A stretch of 5,794 nucleotides of DNA, taken from NCBI GenBank assembly GCA_021162285.1, contig JAGGYZ010000297.1, forward strand, positions 1-5,794, in the 5' to 3' direction. The notes under the pieces are model-generated. The model saw only the letters and a list, made by a program, of their open reading frames with translations, was not told where the DNA came from and ran no database searches. The translations under genes and the position numbers were made by a program. This document shows positions 1 to 5,794 of the stretch, in pieces. The stretch's first letter is position 1, and every line of letters starts with the position of its first letter. This DNA comes from Candidatus Fermentibacteraceae bacterium. GTDB lineage: Bacteria; Fermentibacterota; Fermentibacteria; Fermentibacterales; JCC-6.

Positions 1-46
1 CACCTCCATATTTTAGCAATTTAACCAAATCGGGTCGGGATGTCAC
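1..46 (-). promoter_or_regulatory. possible promoter and SD for a divergent gene beginning off the left edge
   Basis: Read on the minus strand, positions 7-1 give GGAGGTG, a strong Shine-Dalgarno sequence with no coding room left in the window. This suggests a leftward gene starting just outside. Upstream of it are GTGACA (46-41, five of six matches to a -35) and TTAAAT (24-19, four of six matches to a -10), separated by 16 bases. An ATG also sits at 9-7 and could itself be the start (ATG GAG GTG). No product can be inferred. The reading rests on short motifs at the window edge and is tentative. Confidence 0.27.
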
Positions 47-99
47 TTCTGTACAGGACAAACAGCCGGGACGCTAATAAAGTAGCACAGGAAGACTGG

Positions 100-128
100 T
101 TGCCAGTGTAACTGTTACATGATATAAT
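100..128 (+). promoter_or_regulatory. strong sigma70-type promoter, extended -10
   Basis: TTGCCA (100-105) matches the -35 consensus at five of six bases. It is followed by a 17-base spacer and a perfect TATAAT (123-128). TGA directly precedes the hexamer, giving the TGn of an extended -10. Transcription should begin near 134-136. That leaves a leader of about 55 bases before the preferred GTG start of the cyclotransferase-like gene. I see no obvious operator repeat around it. Confidence 0.72.
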
Positions 129-177
129 ACTCAGTTAACAAGGCATTCTACAGCCCTTGACAATGGGGTTGTTCAGT

Positions 178-186
178 AAAGAGGGG
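178..186 (+). promoter_or_regulatory. SD deciding the GTG190 start
   Basis: AAAGAGGGG lies inside the longer open frame. Its GAGG core ends five bases before GTG190. The TTG157 and ATG163 alternatives have only a weak AAGG at 140-143, 13 and 19 bases upstream. This supports GTG190 as the real start. Confidence 0.6.
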
Positions 187-189
187 CAA

Positions 190-681
190 GTGCTTTACTT
201 TTCTTTCGGATCCAACATGTCTGAGAAGCGTCTGCTTCAAAGAATAGAGGCAACTAAAATCGGGATTGCCGTTCTAAGCAGGCACCTGCTTAGATTCCAT
301 AAGCAGGGCACTCTAGACGGTAGCGCAAAGTGCGATATCCTCGAAACTGGTCAGCCGGAAGATGTTGTTTTTGGCGTACTTTACGATCTTGAAGAATCCC
401 AGAAGTTAATTCTTGATACAATTGAAGGTCTCGGTTCAGGATACAACCTGAAAACCATTTCAGTTACCATAAACAATCAATCAGTTGAGGCATTCACATA
501 CTACGCCACAATCATAGACACCAGTCTCAAACCCTACCACTGGTATAAAAAACATGTTCTCGAAGGGGCAATTGAAAACAGAATGCCGGAAGACTACATA
601 AAGAGCATCGAAGCAGTTGAGTCTGTTACCGACAAAGACGACGAAAGAAGACAGAAGGAACTTTCAATCTACCAGCGATGA
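190..681 (+). CDS. gamma-glutamylcyclotransferase-like protein
   Basis: This is a small cytosolic protein of the GGCT/AIG2-like fold, which releases 5-oxoproline from gamma-glutamyl amines or peptides. The N-terminus carries the family's substrate-binding loop, YFSFGSNMS (residues 3-11 from the GTG). The segment LDTIEGLGSGY follows the usual pattern around the catalytic glutamate, placing it at Glu79. The C-terminal part, with PYHWYKKHVLEGA and PEDYI, matches the family's closing helices. I chose GTG190 because AAAGAGGGG (178-186) gives a well-spaced SD and because homologues start just before the YGSN loop. The frame also stays open from TTG157 and ATG163, which would add 11 or 9 residues without a good SD. 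At about 163 residues the length is normal for the family. It is a single-gene unit transcribed towards the leftward barrel locus, with no clear terminator in the 29-base gap between them. The exact substrate cannot be told: glutathione-type, gamma-glutamylamine and antibiotic-pathway members look alike. Confidence 0.85.
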   Translation: MLYFSFGSNMSEKRLLQRIEATKIGIAVLSRHLLRFHKQGTLDGSAKCDILETGQPEDVVFGVLYDLEESQKLILDTIEGLGSGYNLKTISVTINNQSVEAFTYYATIIDTSLKPYHWYKKHVLEGAIENRMPEDYIKSIEAVESVTDKDDERRQKELSIYQR

Positions 682-710
682 CTGTTCAAACAGATACAGG
701 GCACTGCGTG

Positions 711-1124
711 TTAAAAACCCACACCGACTCCTATTGATACCAGCATATCTTTATCCGGTTTATCACCTGCAATGTGCCCGTAGAGTCCGAAGGAAACATT
801 CATTCCTGTGATCATCAGCACACCTTCTCCCCCGGCGTATGTCTGACCGGTTTCCACATGGCCTGCTGTTTTTCCCAATGTGTACAGAAGTGAGCTTTTT
901 AGAGACATGCCGAAGACATAGACAAAGCTTCCTCCCAGACCCAGCGCAGCTTTACAGCCGCCAACACCTGGTTCGACCTGTACAAGCCAGAAAGATTCCG
1001 GTCTCCAGGTAAGAGAGACAGACGCAATCTATGGCGTGGACAGTCTGTCACCAACCATAAAGGGGTACGCAGCAACACTGTAAGACAACATTAACACAAG
1101 AACAGCAGCATAAAATATTTTCAT
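711..1124 (-). pseudogene. exported beta-barrel-like protein with in-frame TAG at codon 32
   Basis: An ATG at 1124 follows a near-ideal SD (GAGGAGG, 1136-1130). It opens a frame of 138 codons ending in TAA at 711, with one interruption: TAG at 1031-1029 (codon 32). The first 19 residues form a clean signal peptide (MKIF, a hydrophobic core, then SVAA before YPF). The body after the stop keeps the same frame and has alternating hydrophobic/glycine strands such as AALGLGGSFVYVFG and VSFGLYGHIAG. It ends in GVGVGF, a terminal phenylalanine as in outer-membrane barrels. Read through, it would be a small exported or outer-membrane protein of 137 residues. I recognise no named family. The stop could be a nonsense mutation, a sequencing error or a readthrough codon. 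No well-placed SD or start follows it, so the distal part is unlikely to be made, and certainly not exported, on its own. An annotator seeing only the 65-codon frame from ATG908 would miss the signal peptide. Confidence 0.68.
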
Positions 1125-1129
1125 GTAAA

Positions 1130-1173
1130 CCTCCTCTGATCCTTGTATACTGTGCAGCCTCAGACAGATTCAA
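1130..1173 (-). promoter_or_regulatory. possible promoter and SD of the barrel locus
   Basis: On the minus strand, TTGAAT (1173-1168) and TATACA (1149-1144), 18 bases apart, each match consensus at four of six bases. They lie just downstream of the peptidase terminator. The SD GAGGAGG follows at 1136-1130, six bases before... the ATG-adjacent spacer at 1129-1125, giving a very short leader. The SD is convincing; the promoter is only plausible. Intact signals argue that any inactivation of the gene is recent or that the gene is still expressed. Confidence 0.4.
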
Positions 1174-1183
1174 ACAGTGTAAA

Positions 1184-1209
1184 ACGGGAGGGGACCGTTC
1201 CCCTCCCGT
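1184..1209 (-). terminator. intrinsic terminator of the C25 peptidase gene
   Basis: A perfect 11-base-pair stem (1184-1194 with 1199-1209, mostly G:C) encloses a 4-base loop. It starts 15 bases after the peptidase stop codon. On the minus strand the stem runs into TTTT followed by ACACTGTTT, a usable though short U-tract. On the plus strand no T-run follows, so it should act mainly on leftward transcription. It separates the peptidase from the barrel locus, which then needs its own promoter. Confidence 0.82.
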
Positions 1210-1224
1210 GCAGCTAAAACCTGA

Positions 1225-3627
1225 TTACCGGAGAACCATCACCGCTTTCACCTCCGAAAACTCAGGTGTGTTGAGACGTATATGGTAGATTCCGGCAGGC
1301 ACAGCTTGTCCACCGGCATCACTGAGGTTCCACGCCACGCTGTGGCTGCCTGCAAGCATCTCCTGATCAGCTATTGTTGTTACCAGGCGTCCGCCAAGAT
1401 CGTAAACTTCCAGAGAGACTTCCGAGGAGGCGGCAATACTGAAAGACAGTGATACTGTGCTTACTGCCGGATTGGGACTTACCGGGTTGAAAGTGTTTAC
1501 CGCAACAGGAGAAGCAGTTTCCGATGTTCCAACACCGGTTACAGCTATAGTCCCCTGGTAGGGAATATGGTTTCTGGCCCATACAGTTGCACTGATTGTT
1601 CCTGTTGTTAATGGTGTTGCGTACAGATTGACCTGCCCCGAACTGTCTGTGTATCCCACCAGATAGATTTCGCCTGTTTTCCAGTCGCCTTTCTGTATAC
1701 AGACTCTGGCGTTCGCCACAGGGTTACCCTCCGAAGTAACTGTAAATTGCACAGGAGTGTTTCCGCTGATTGACGAAACATGGGTTACTGCAAGGTTAGT
1801 TGCTGATTCTGTCCACATCGGCAGTTCCGGGTCTCCGAAGAGGTTGTATTCTTTAAGGCACCAGTCCATGTAGACACTGTCCGGCGGACTGTAGTAATCC
1901 ATGCTGGTTCCATGTGCAATACCAAGATTGTAGATATCGTTCTGCCAGTGATCCTGATAGAATCTGATGCAGAGCATTTCACTGGGGCCGGTGCATGGAC
2001 CGGCAAAGTTACCCCATCCGTAACGGCTGTTGAAGTTTCCGAATCCACCTCCATTGGGTGAATTCAGCCACGCATCTCCACAACACTCGTAGCCATCCAG
2101 ATGGCCGATAAGACAGGATATCGATTGCCAGATGGCAGGCAGATGTCCGCTGGAAATATTTGTCTGAGCCATGATGTGGGCTGTGGTGTATGTGCTTCCG
2201 CTGGAAGTCCACATTGAGGTTTCTGATCCGTGGCTTGCGTGAAACACATGCTGAGGTCCTGCATTGATCATGTCTATTGTGTTCTGATAGCTGTTTGTTC
2301 CTGATGATTCGTACAACTTTTCCTGTTCCCACGCCGTAGAAGGAACGAATGTTGATATTGACTCCGCGTCGGCACTGCCGGGGATATACGGAGAGCTCCA
2401 GAGAATACCGGTTGTGTAGCCTATTCTCAGCTCTTCAGGCGCGGTTTCAAAGTAGTCTACGCTCTGGATTCTCTCAAAGATAAGAACCTTATCCACAAAA
2501 ATATCTGCCTCGGCAGTTGAGTTCACACTGGCTCTGCCGACCCAGAGATCCGGGTGGTAATCCACCTGATCGTATCCGGAAGGCTGCGGACTCTGGTAGG
2601 GGTATGGAACCTCACCCCAGACATTGTTTCCGTTAGAGTTCCAGAGGTCGGCCCCTGGAGCTGTATCGTTGATGTCAGCAAAGTACAGATCGGAAGGTGC
2701 TTCTTCCTGATAACTGGAACTCCCTACCAGAAGAGCATCACGGCACTCAACTTTGTCATCATCACCAAAGATCAGAACGTAGTCTGTACCATCATCGCGG
2801 CAATCGGTAAGAAATGCTCTCATTTCCTGCTGCAGATCCGCACAGGAGTAGTTGGACTGAACCCATGTTGTTGTGTAAACACTGGCCGGAATGCCTTTTG
2901 CCGTTTTCCAATCTGCCAGTTCCTGGGCCTGAGATACGTAATCAGGGTGCGTGATTATTACATACTGACCGTAGGTAAGATCACGGGGGGCAACTATACT
3001 GGCTCCGGAACCACTTACGCCTTCGGGATTAAGAACAAGCTTCCTTGCAATGCCCATAGACATTTCTTCACTGAACAAAGTTCTTCTGCTTACCAGCCTT
3101 ACCGATGGATCCTCTGCATAATCAACGGTGACAATGAGGCTGCTCAGTACCTGAAGACTCCTGGTCGCAGGGTTCCATCTTACTGGATGAACACTTACAT
3201 AGGCAATGGGAATTCCCCACAGCACGCTTGAGCTGGTAAGAACCGCGGCTTCCTCGGGAAAGAAGGAGTTGCGTGAATAAATATGCTGATCCGGAGGAGC
3301 CTGAACCTGCTCAAAACCGGCTGAAATTGGAACACATCCACTTGACGGCTGCAGTTCATACCTGCCTGAGATAGTCTCCCAGTCTTCGTTGCTTACTCGT
3401 ATACCTGTTGCGCAACAACCTGTGGGAAGAGCTATTTTAACCGGCATAACAGGAAGTGCCGGTGCACCCACCGAAAACATGGAAGGAGTGTTGTACATCG
3501 TTACTGATGTATAAAGACCTTCTTTGGAAATGCTTATACTGTTGGCATCAAAAGGAACAGAAACTGTAAGCTCGCCGGCGTAGGCACCATACAGTGACAG
3601 AACCATTAAGAACAACAGAGTTTTCAT
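1225..3627 (-). CDS. secreted gingipain-type (C25) cysteine peptidase with FlgD-like C-terminal tail
   Basis: The predicted 800-residue exported protease starts at ATG3627. The frame stays open to a TTG at 3648, but ATG is followed at once by a typical signal peptide (MKTLLFLMVL, ending AYA before GEL) and preceded by an AAGGG SD about 10 bases away. Residues about 18-210 look like a C25 propeptide (GAPALPVMPVKIALP). Residues about 214-608 are the peptidase: YGQYVIITHPDY opens the domain, DYVLIFGD and DLWVGRAS follow, then the likely catalytic His466 in HASHG and Cys505 in SISCLIGH. The domain closes with LFGDPELPMW. An Ig/CarboxypepD-reg-like domain (about 612-700) follows. The last 80 residues carry SPNPA, VYDLGGRLV and PAGIYHIRL, the FlgD-Ig / secretion-tail pattern linked to surface export. 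Thirteen cysteines, including two CC pairs, are notable for an exported protein. Substrate specificity (Arg, Lys or other) cannot be read. It likely digests external protein or processes surface proteins. Family assignment is firm; the export route is inferred. Confidence 0.9.
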   Translation of the reverse strand: MKTLLFLMVLSLYGAYAGELTVSVPFDANSISISKEGLYTSVTMYNTPSMFSVGAPALPVMPVKIALPTGCCATGIRVSNEDWETISGRYELQPSSGCVPISAGFEQVQAPPDQHIYSRNSFFPEEAAVLTSSSVLWGIPIAYVSVHPVRWNPATRSLQVLSSLIVTVDYAEDPSVRLVSRRTLFSEEMSMGIARKLVLNPEGVSGSGASIVAPRDLTYGQYVIITHPDYVSQAQELADWKTAKGIPASVYTTTWVQSNYSCADLQQEMRAFLTDCRDDGTDYVLIFGDDDKVECRDALLVGSSSYQEEAPSDLYFADINDTAPGADLWNSNGNNVWGEVPYPYQSPQPSGYDQVDYHPDLWVGRASVNSTAEADIFVDKVLIFERIQSVDYFETAPEELRIGYTTGILWSSPYIPGSADAESISTFVPSTAWEQEKLYESSGTNSYQNTIDMINAGPQHVFHASHGSETSMWTSSGSTYTTAHIMAQTNISSGHLPAIWQSISCLIGHLDGYECCGDAWLNSPNGGGFGNFNSRYGWGNFAGPCTGPSEMLCIRFYQDHWQNDIYNLGIAHGTSMDYYSPPDSVYMDWCLKEYNLFGDPELPMWTESATNLAVTHVSSISGNTPVQFTVTSEGNPVANARVCIQKGDWKTGEIYLVGYTDSSGQVNLYATPLTTGTISATVWARNHIPYQGTIAVTGVGTSETASPVAVNTFNPVSPNPAVSTVSLSFSIAASSEVSLEVYDLGGRLVTTIADQEMLAGSHSVAWNLSDAGGQAVPAGIYHIRLNTPEFSEVKAVMVLR

Positions 3628-3672
3628 ACTCAACCATCCCTTCTCCAATAGTTATTTGACCACCACAAAATA

Positions 3673-3700
3673 AAGATAACCTGTGTACATAACAATGCAA
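3673..3700 (-). promoter_or_regulatory. weak candidate promoter for the C25 peptidase
   Basis: In the 87-base gap between the oxidoreductase stop and the peptidase start, the minus strand shows TTGCAT (3700-3695) and TATCTT (3678-3673) with a 16-base spacer. This would start transcription near 3666 and leave a leader of about 39 bases. The matches are three and four of six, so this is only the best candidate. The peptidase may instead be read through from the upstream operon. Confidence 0.22.
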
Positions 3701-3714
3701 GTGCGAGCTCGCTA

Positions 3715-4851
3715 TTACTTAAGTGCTTCCACTCCTGCAAATGCTCTGTCAAGTCTCATTGAGTTGAGAACCATTGTGTCTTCTTCAGTAGATTGTCCTG
3801 TCACCAGCCGGGCCATAACCTCGCCAACACCTGGTCCCAGCATAAATCCCTGGCCGCACATACCGACTGCAGCGTAGAAGCCTTCCGGCCCCACCTGCCC
3901 TATTATCGGTGTTCCGTCCGGCGTCTGCGGGTAACATCCCCTCCAGGTTCTTCTTACTTTCAGGTTGGCAAGCCTGGGGTACAGTTTTACCATTCTTGCT
4001 GCAACCTGAGGCAGAAATACAGACGTTTCTTCACGGCCCTTCCCCTGCAGAGGCGGGTCAGGTGTTATACAGAACACCACCTGACCGGTGCTGTACTGGT
4101 AGAAGTAGTAGTTGGCACTGCCTTCATATCTGCTGATATCAACAACCATGGGGTTGAAAAACCTCGAAACCGGTTCGGTTATTCCAGCTTCGTGCATATC
4201 GGGATACACCGGAAGTTCAACTCCCACCATGGCTCCAACTTCCCTGGCATACGATCCGGCACAGTTGATAACCTTTTCTGCAGTGTAGCTGGCTTTGTCG
4301 GTAACGACTGTGAATGCACCGCTGCTCTTTACAGACTTTACAGTTTCCCCAAAGTGAAATTCTGCTCCATCCCTCACAGCATGACGGTAAAAGGCATAAG
4401 AGCTCTCCATGGGGTTAGCACTTCCATCTTCAGGAGAAAATGTTCCCCCAAGCAGCCCCTGGCGATTGATTCCAGGTACTCTTTCAGCTATTTCCTCTGC
4501 ACTGCGCCAGGAAATATTCAAACCGGCTTTCTGCTGCGCCGGAATAATACTTTTCAGCGAACGGGAAATTTCTTCGGAGTAGGATACAAATGTGTAGCCA
4601 CCCATAAACCAGCCTATATCATCGCCATGGACATCCTTCCAGGTGGAGAAGGTCTTAAGTGAATGCAGACTCAGCGCCACCTTTGCCGGGTCGCTGTGTG
4701 TTGCTCTGATTCCTCCAATGGCACACTTGTTGTTGCCCTGTCCCGATGACATCCCTGAATCAAGTACGAGAACTTTCACACCTCTGTGTGCCAGAGACAT
4801 TGCCACAGGTGTTCCAACAGAACCTGCACCTATAACTATTGCATCGTACAT
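3715..4851 (-). CDS. DAO-family FAD-dependent amine/amino-acid dehydrogenase
   Basis: This is a 378-residue cytosolic flavoprotein of the D-amino-acid oxidase / sarcosine-glycine oxidase fold. The N-terminus has the FAD Rossmann motif GAGSVG (residues 8-13), with Asp31 at the end of beta-2 where Glu is usual. GQGNNKCAIGGIRATHS (37-53) is a flavin-contacting stretch like that of proline-dehydrogenase-beta-type proteins. The C-terminus has TPDGTPIIG (310-318) and GMCGQGFMLGPGVGE (330-344), the typical second FAD-contact region. Length fits the family. I chose ATG4851 over GTG4854 because a GGAGG SD (4863-4859) lies seven bases upstream and because ATG shares its A with the TGA stop of the preceding gene (TGATG), a sign of translational coupling. 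Its partner is the Fe-S flavoprotein upstream. The pair recalls dye-linked proline dehydrogenase, opine oxidase or HcnB/HcnC-like complexes. Substrate (proline, sarcosine, glycine, a D-amino acid or an opine) cannot be decided from sequence. Confidence 0.86.
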   Translation of the reverse strand: MYDAIVIGAGSVGTPVAMSLAHRGVKVLVLDSGMSSGQGNNKCAIGGIRATHSDPAKVALSLHSLKTFSTWKDVHGDDIGWFMGGYTFVSYSEEISRSLKSIIPAQQKAGLNISWRSAEEIAERVPGINRQGLLGGTFSPEDGSANPMESSYAFYRHAVRDGAEFHFGETVKSVKSSGAFTVVTDKASYTAEKVINCAGSYAREVGAMVGVELPVYPDMHEAGITEPVSRFFNPMVVDISRYEGSANYYFYQYSTGQVVFCITPDPPLQGKGREETSVFLPQVAARMVKLYPRLANLKVRRTWRGCYPQTPDGTPIIGQVGPEGFYAAVGMCGQGFMLGPGVGEVMARLVTGQSTEEDTMVLNSMRLDRAFAGVEALK

Positions 4852-5794
4852 CACTCTTCCTCCTCTCTGCCGCAGAATATCCCAAGTCGGGTTTCTGCAA
4901 AAAGAGGTCTCTTTGTAAAGTCAGTAATTTCGTCGGGGTCTATTCCCTCAGATCTGATAATACGGGGAATAAGGGTTTCACAGGTTTTGCCTCCGCATGC
5001 CCCGAACCCCGCCCTTGACCTTGCCTTCAGCTCGTTCATGTCCCGTACTCCCTCACGCAGAAGCTGCCTTATCTCTCCAGCAGTAACCCGCTCACAACGA
5101 CAGACTATGGCACTGTCTGCCAGAGGCAGCTCCGGAACTGTTTTTTCAGGTGCTGTTACATCCGGTTCCTGTACCCTTACACCGGCAACTCTGTTGGCAA
5201 TGCTTTCGTGAACTTCCAGATCAAGAAGCATTGTGGACGGAAAACCTGGCGCAGCTTTAAGGCTGATGACTGTTCCAGTTCCAATTGTTTTTCCTTCCCA
5301 TTCAGTTACAGTTACGGTCTGCCCCTTCTCAACAACCCAGTCTCCAAGCTCCCAGGGAACGGTAACCGTGGGGAACTCAGTGTTTTTCCTGTAGTCAACC
5401 AGAGTAATCGCCAGCCCTGGACAAATTGCAACACACTTTCTGCACCCGATGCAACCTCCACTGTACTGCGGAAGTCCTTTGATCGGATGACCGGAAGTTG
5501 TTATTAAACCTTTGGGACATACAGTCATACAAGGATTGCACGGAATCTCCTGGAAACAGTGAACAACGGGAAACACGCCATCCTTCTGTTGTGATTCCCG
5601 GTGCTCTGTCACTGCTCCCCCGGGGCTCTTAAGAACCTCTGCTTTCTCAAGCCAGTCTGAAGGTATTTCAACTGTTTCTCCACGAAGGCTGTGTGCAATT
5701 TTTCTGCCGCAGATCTTACCGCTGAACATTGCAGCACTGGCTTCGGCTATTTCTTCAGAATCACCGGTAAGCATGGAAGGAATTCCGTATTCAA
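4851..5794 (-). CDS. Fe-S flavoprotein, alpha-type subunit of amine dehydrogenase complex (partial, 5' end off window)
   Basis: Only the C-terminal 313 residues are visible. An ATG at 5774 looks like a start but probably is not. The frame stays open to the edge, no good SD precedes the ATG, and the first residues (SMLTGDSEEIAEASAAM, then GKICGRKIA) match the closing segment of an FAD/NAD(P)-binding oxidoreductase domain, where a gly-asp motif binds the flavin. Counting from that Met: residues 73-86 hold C-x5-C-x2-C-x3-C-P and 108-118 hold C-x2-C-x2-C-x3-C-P, suggesting two 4Fe-4S clusters. Residues about 125-205 form a beta-rich linker (DWVVEKGQTVTVTEWEGKTIG). Residues 225-265 are a BFD-like [2Fe-2S] domain with CRCERV and CGGKTC, spaced as in sarcosine-oxidase-alpha and HcnA-like proteins. 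The protein probably passes electrons from the DAO subunit encoded directly downstream to NAD(P), a quinone or a ferredoxin. The fusion of all three modules resembles PDH-alpha-type subunits. The acceptor is unknown. Confidence 0.84.
   Translation of the reverse strand, partial: EYGIPSMLTGDSEEIAEASAAMFSGKICGRKIAHSLRGETVEIPSDWLEKAEVLKSPGGAVTEHRESQQKDGVFPVVHCFQEIPCNPCMTVCPKGLITTSGHPIKGLPQYSGGCIGCRKCVAICPGLAITLVDYRKNTEFPTVTVPWELGDWVVEKGQTVTVTEWEGKTIGTGTVISLKAAPGFPSTMLLDLEVHESIANRVAGVRVQEPDVTAPEKTVPELPLADSAIVCRCERVTAGEIRQLLREGVRDMNELKARSRAGFGACGGKTCETLIPRIIRSEGIDPDEITDFTKRPLFAETRLGIFCGREEEE

Noticed and set aside
682..713. Possible bidirectional terminator between the convergent genes
   Set aside because: Only 3-base stems (such as CTG/CAG at 682-693 and CAC/GTG at 702-710) with no U-tract; not a credible intrinsic terminator.
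617..811. Plus-strand 64-codon frame spanning the end of the cyclotransferase gene and the barrel locus
   Set aside because: It overlaps two better-supported frames, is basic and low in structure, and lacks an SD.
711..908. Independent 65-residue protein from ATG908
   Set aside because: No SD precedes ATG908, and the frame continues upstream with coding character to a signal peptide at 1124. It is better read as the distal part of the interrupted gene.
2554..3231. Plus-strand open frame (225 codons) opposite the peptidase
   Set aside because: It is antisense to the C25 catalytic domain, has no start signal and no protein-like pattern.
3697..3720. Palindrome GCGAGCTCGC (3703-3712) flanked by AAGT/ACTT at the end of the oxidoreductase gene
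   Set aside because: The 10-base palindrome has no loop room, the outer arms need a 4-base bulge, and no T-run follows. A weak hairpin or chance site is as likely as a terminator.
3793..4662. Long plus-strand open frame (289 codons) opposite the DAO-family gene
   Set aside because: It lies entirely antisense to a gene with firm family motifs, has no SD or recognisable domain, and its residue make-up (many Cys, His, Arg, Ser) is typical of a shadow frame.

Overview
The window reads as a bacterial chromosome segment with balanced base composition, Shine-Dalgarno (SD) sequences before most genes, and a mix of ATG and GTG starts. The most lineage-informative gene is a secreted gingipain-type (C25) peptidase ending in a FlgD-like Ig / secretion-tail module. 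Such proteins are common in the wider FCB-type phyla, for example Fermentibacteria and Cloacimonadota. This placement is an inference from architecture only; no marker gene is present.

Layout: positions 1-156 are a probable divergent promoter region. A strong extended -10 promoter (about 100-128) drives the only plus-strand gene, a gamma-glutamylcyclotransferase-like protein. Its best start is a GTG at 190. On the minus strand, at 1-46, a possible promoter and an SD point to a gene beginning just off the left edge. The cyclotransferase gene converges on a minus-strand locus (1124-711). That locus has a good SD, a clean signal peptide and a beta-barrel-like body, but a single in-frame TAG interrupts it at codon 32.

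Further right on the minus strand lies the roughly 800-residue C25 peptidase (3627-1225), closed by a strong intrinsic terminator (1209-1184). The right third holds a translationally coupled two-gene redox operon. Its first gene is the C-terminal part of a large flavoprotein carrying two 4Fe-4S motifs and a BFD-like [2Fe-2S] domain (from 5794, off the edge, to 4851). Its second is a DAO-family FAD amine/amino-acid dehydrogenase (4851-3715), whose ATG shares a base with the upstream TGA stop.

The redox pair resembles the alpha and beta subunits of dye-linked proline dehydrogenases, opine oxidases and hydrogen cyanide synthase-like complexes. In these, the DAO subunit oxidises an amine and electrons pass through Fe-S clusters to the partner flavoprotein. 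The peptidase and the dehydrogenase would fit a peptide- or amino-acid-using lifestyle, but nothing in the sequence links them directly. I see no mobile element, CRISPR array, tRNA or rRNA, and no convincing wholly new system. The most unusual observation is the isolated in-frame amber codon in an otherwise intact exported protein gene.
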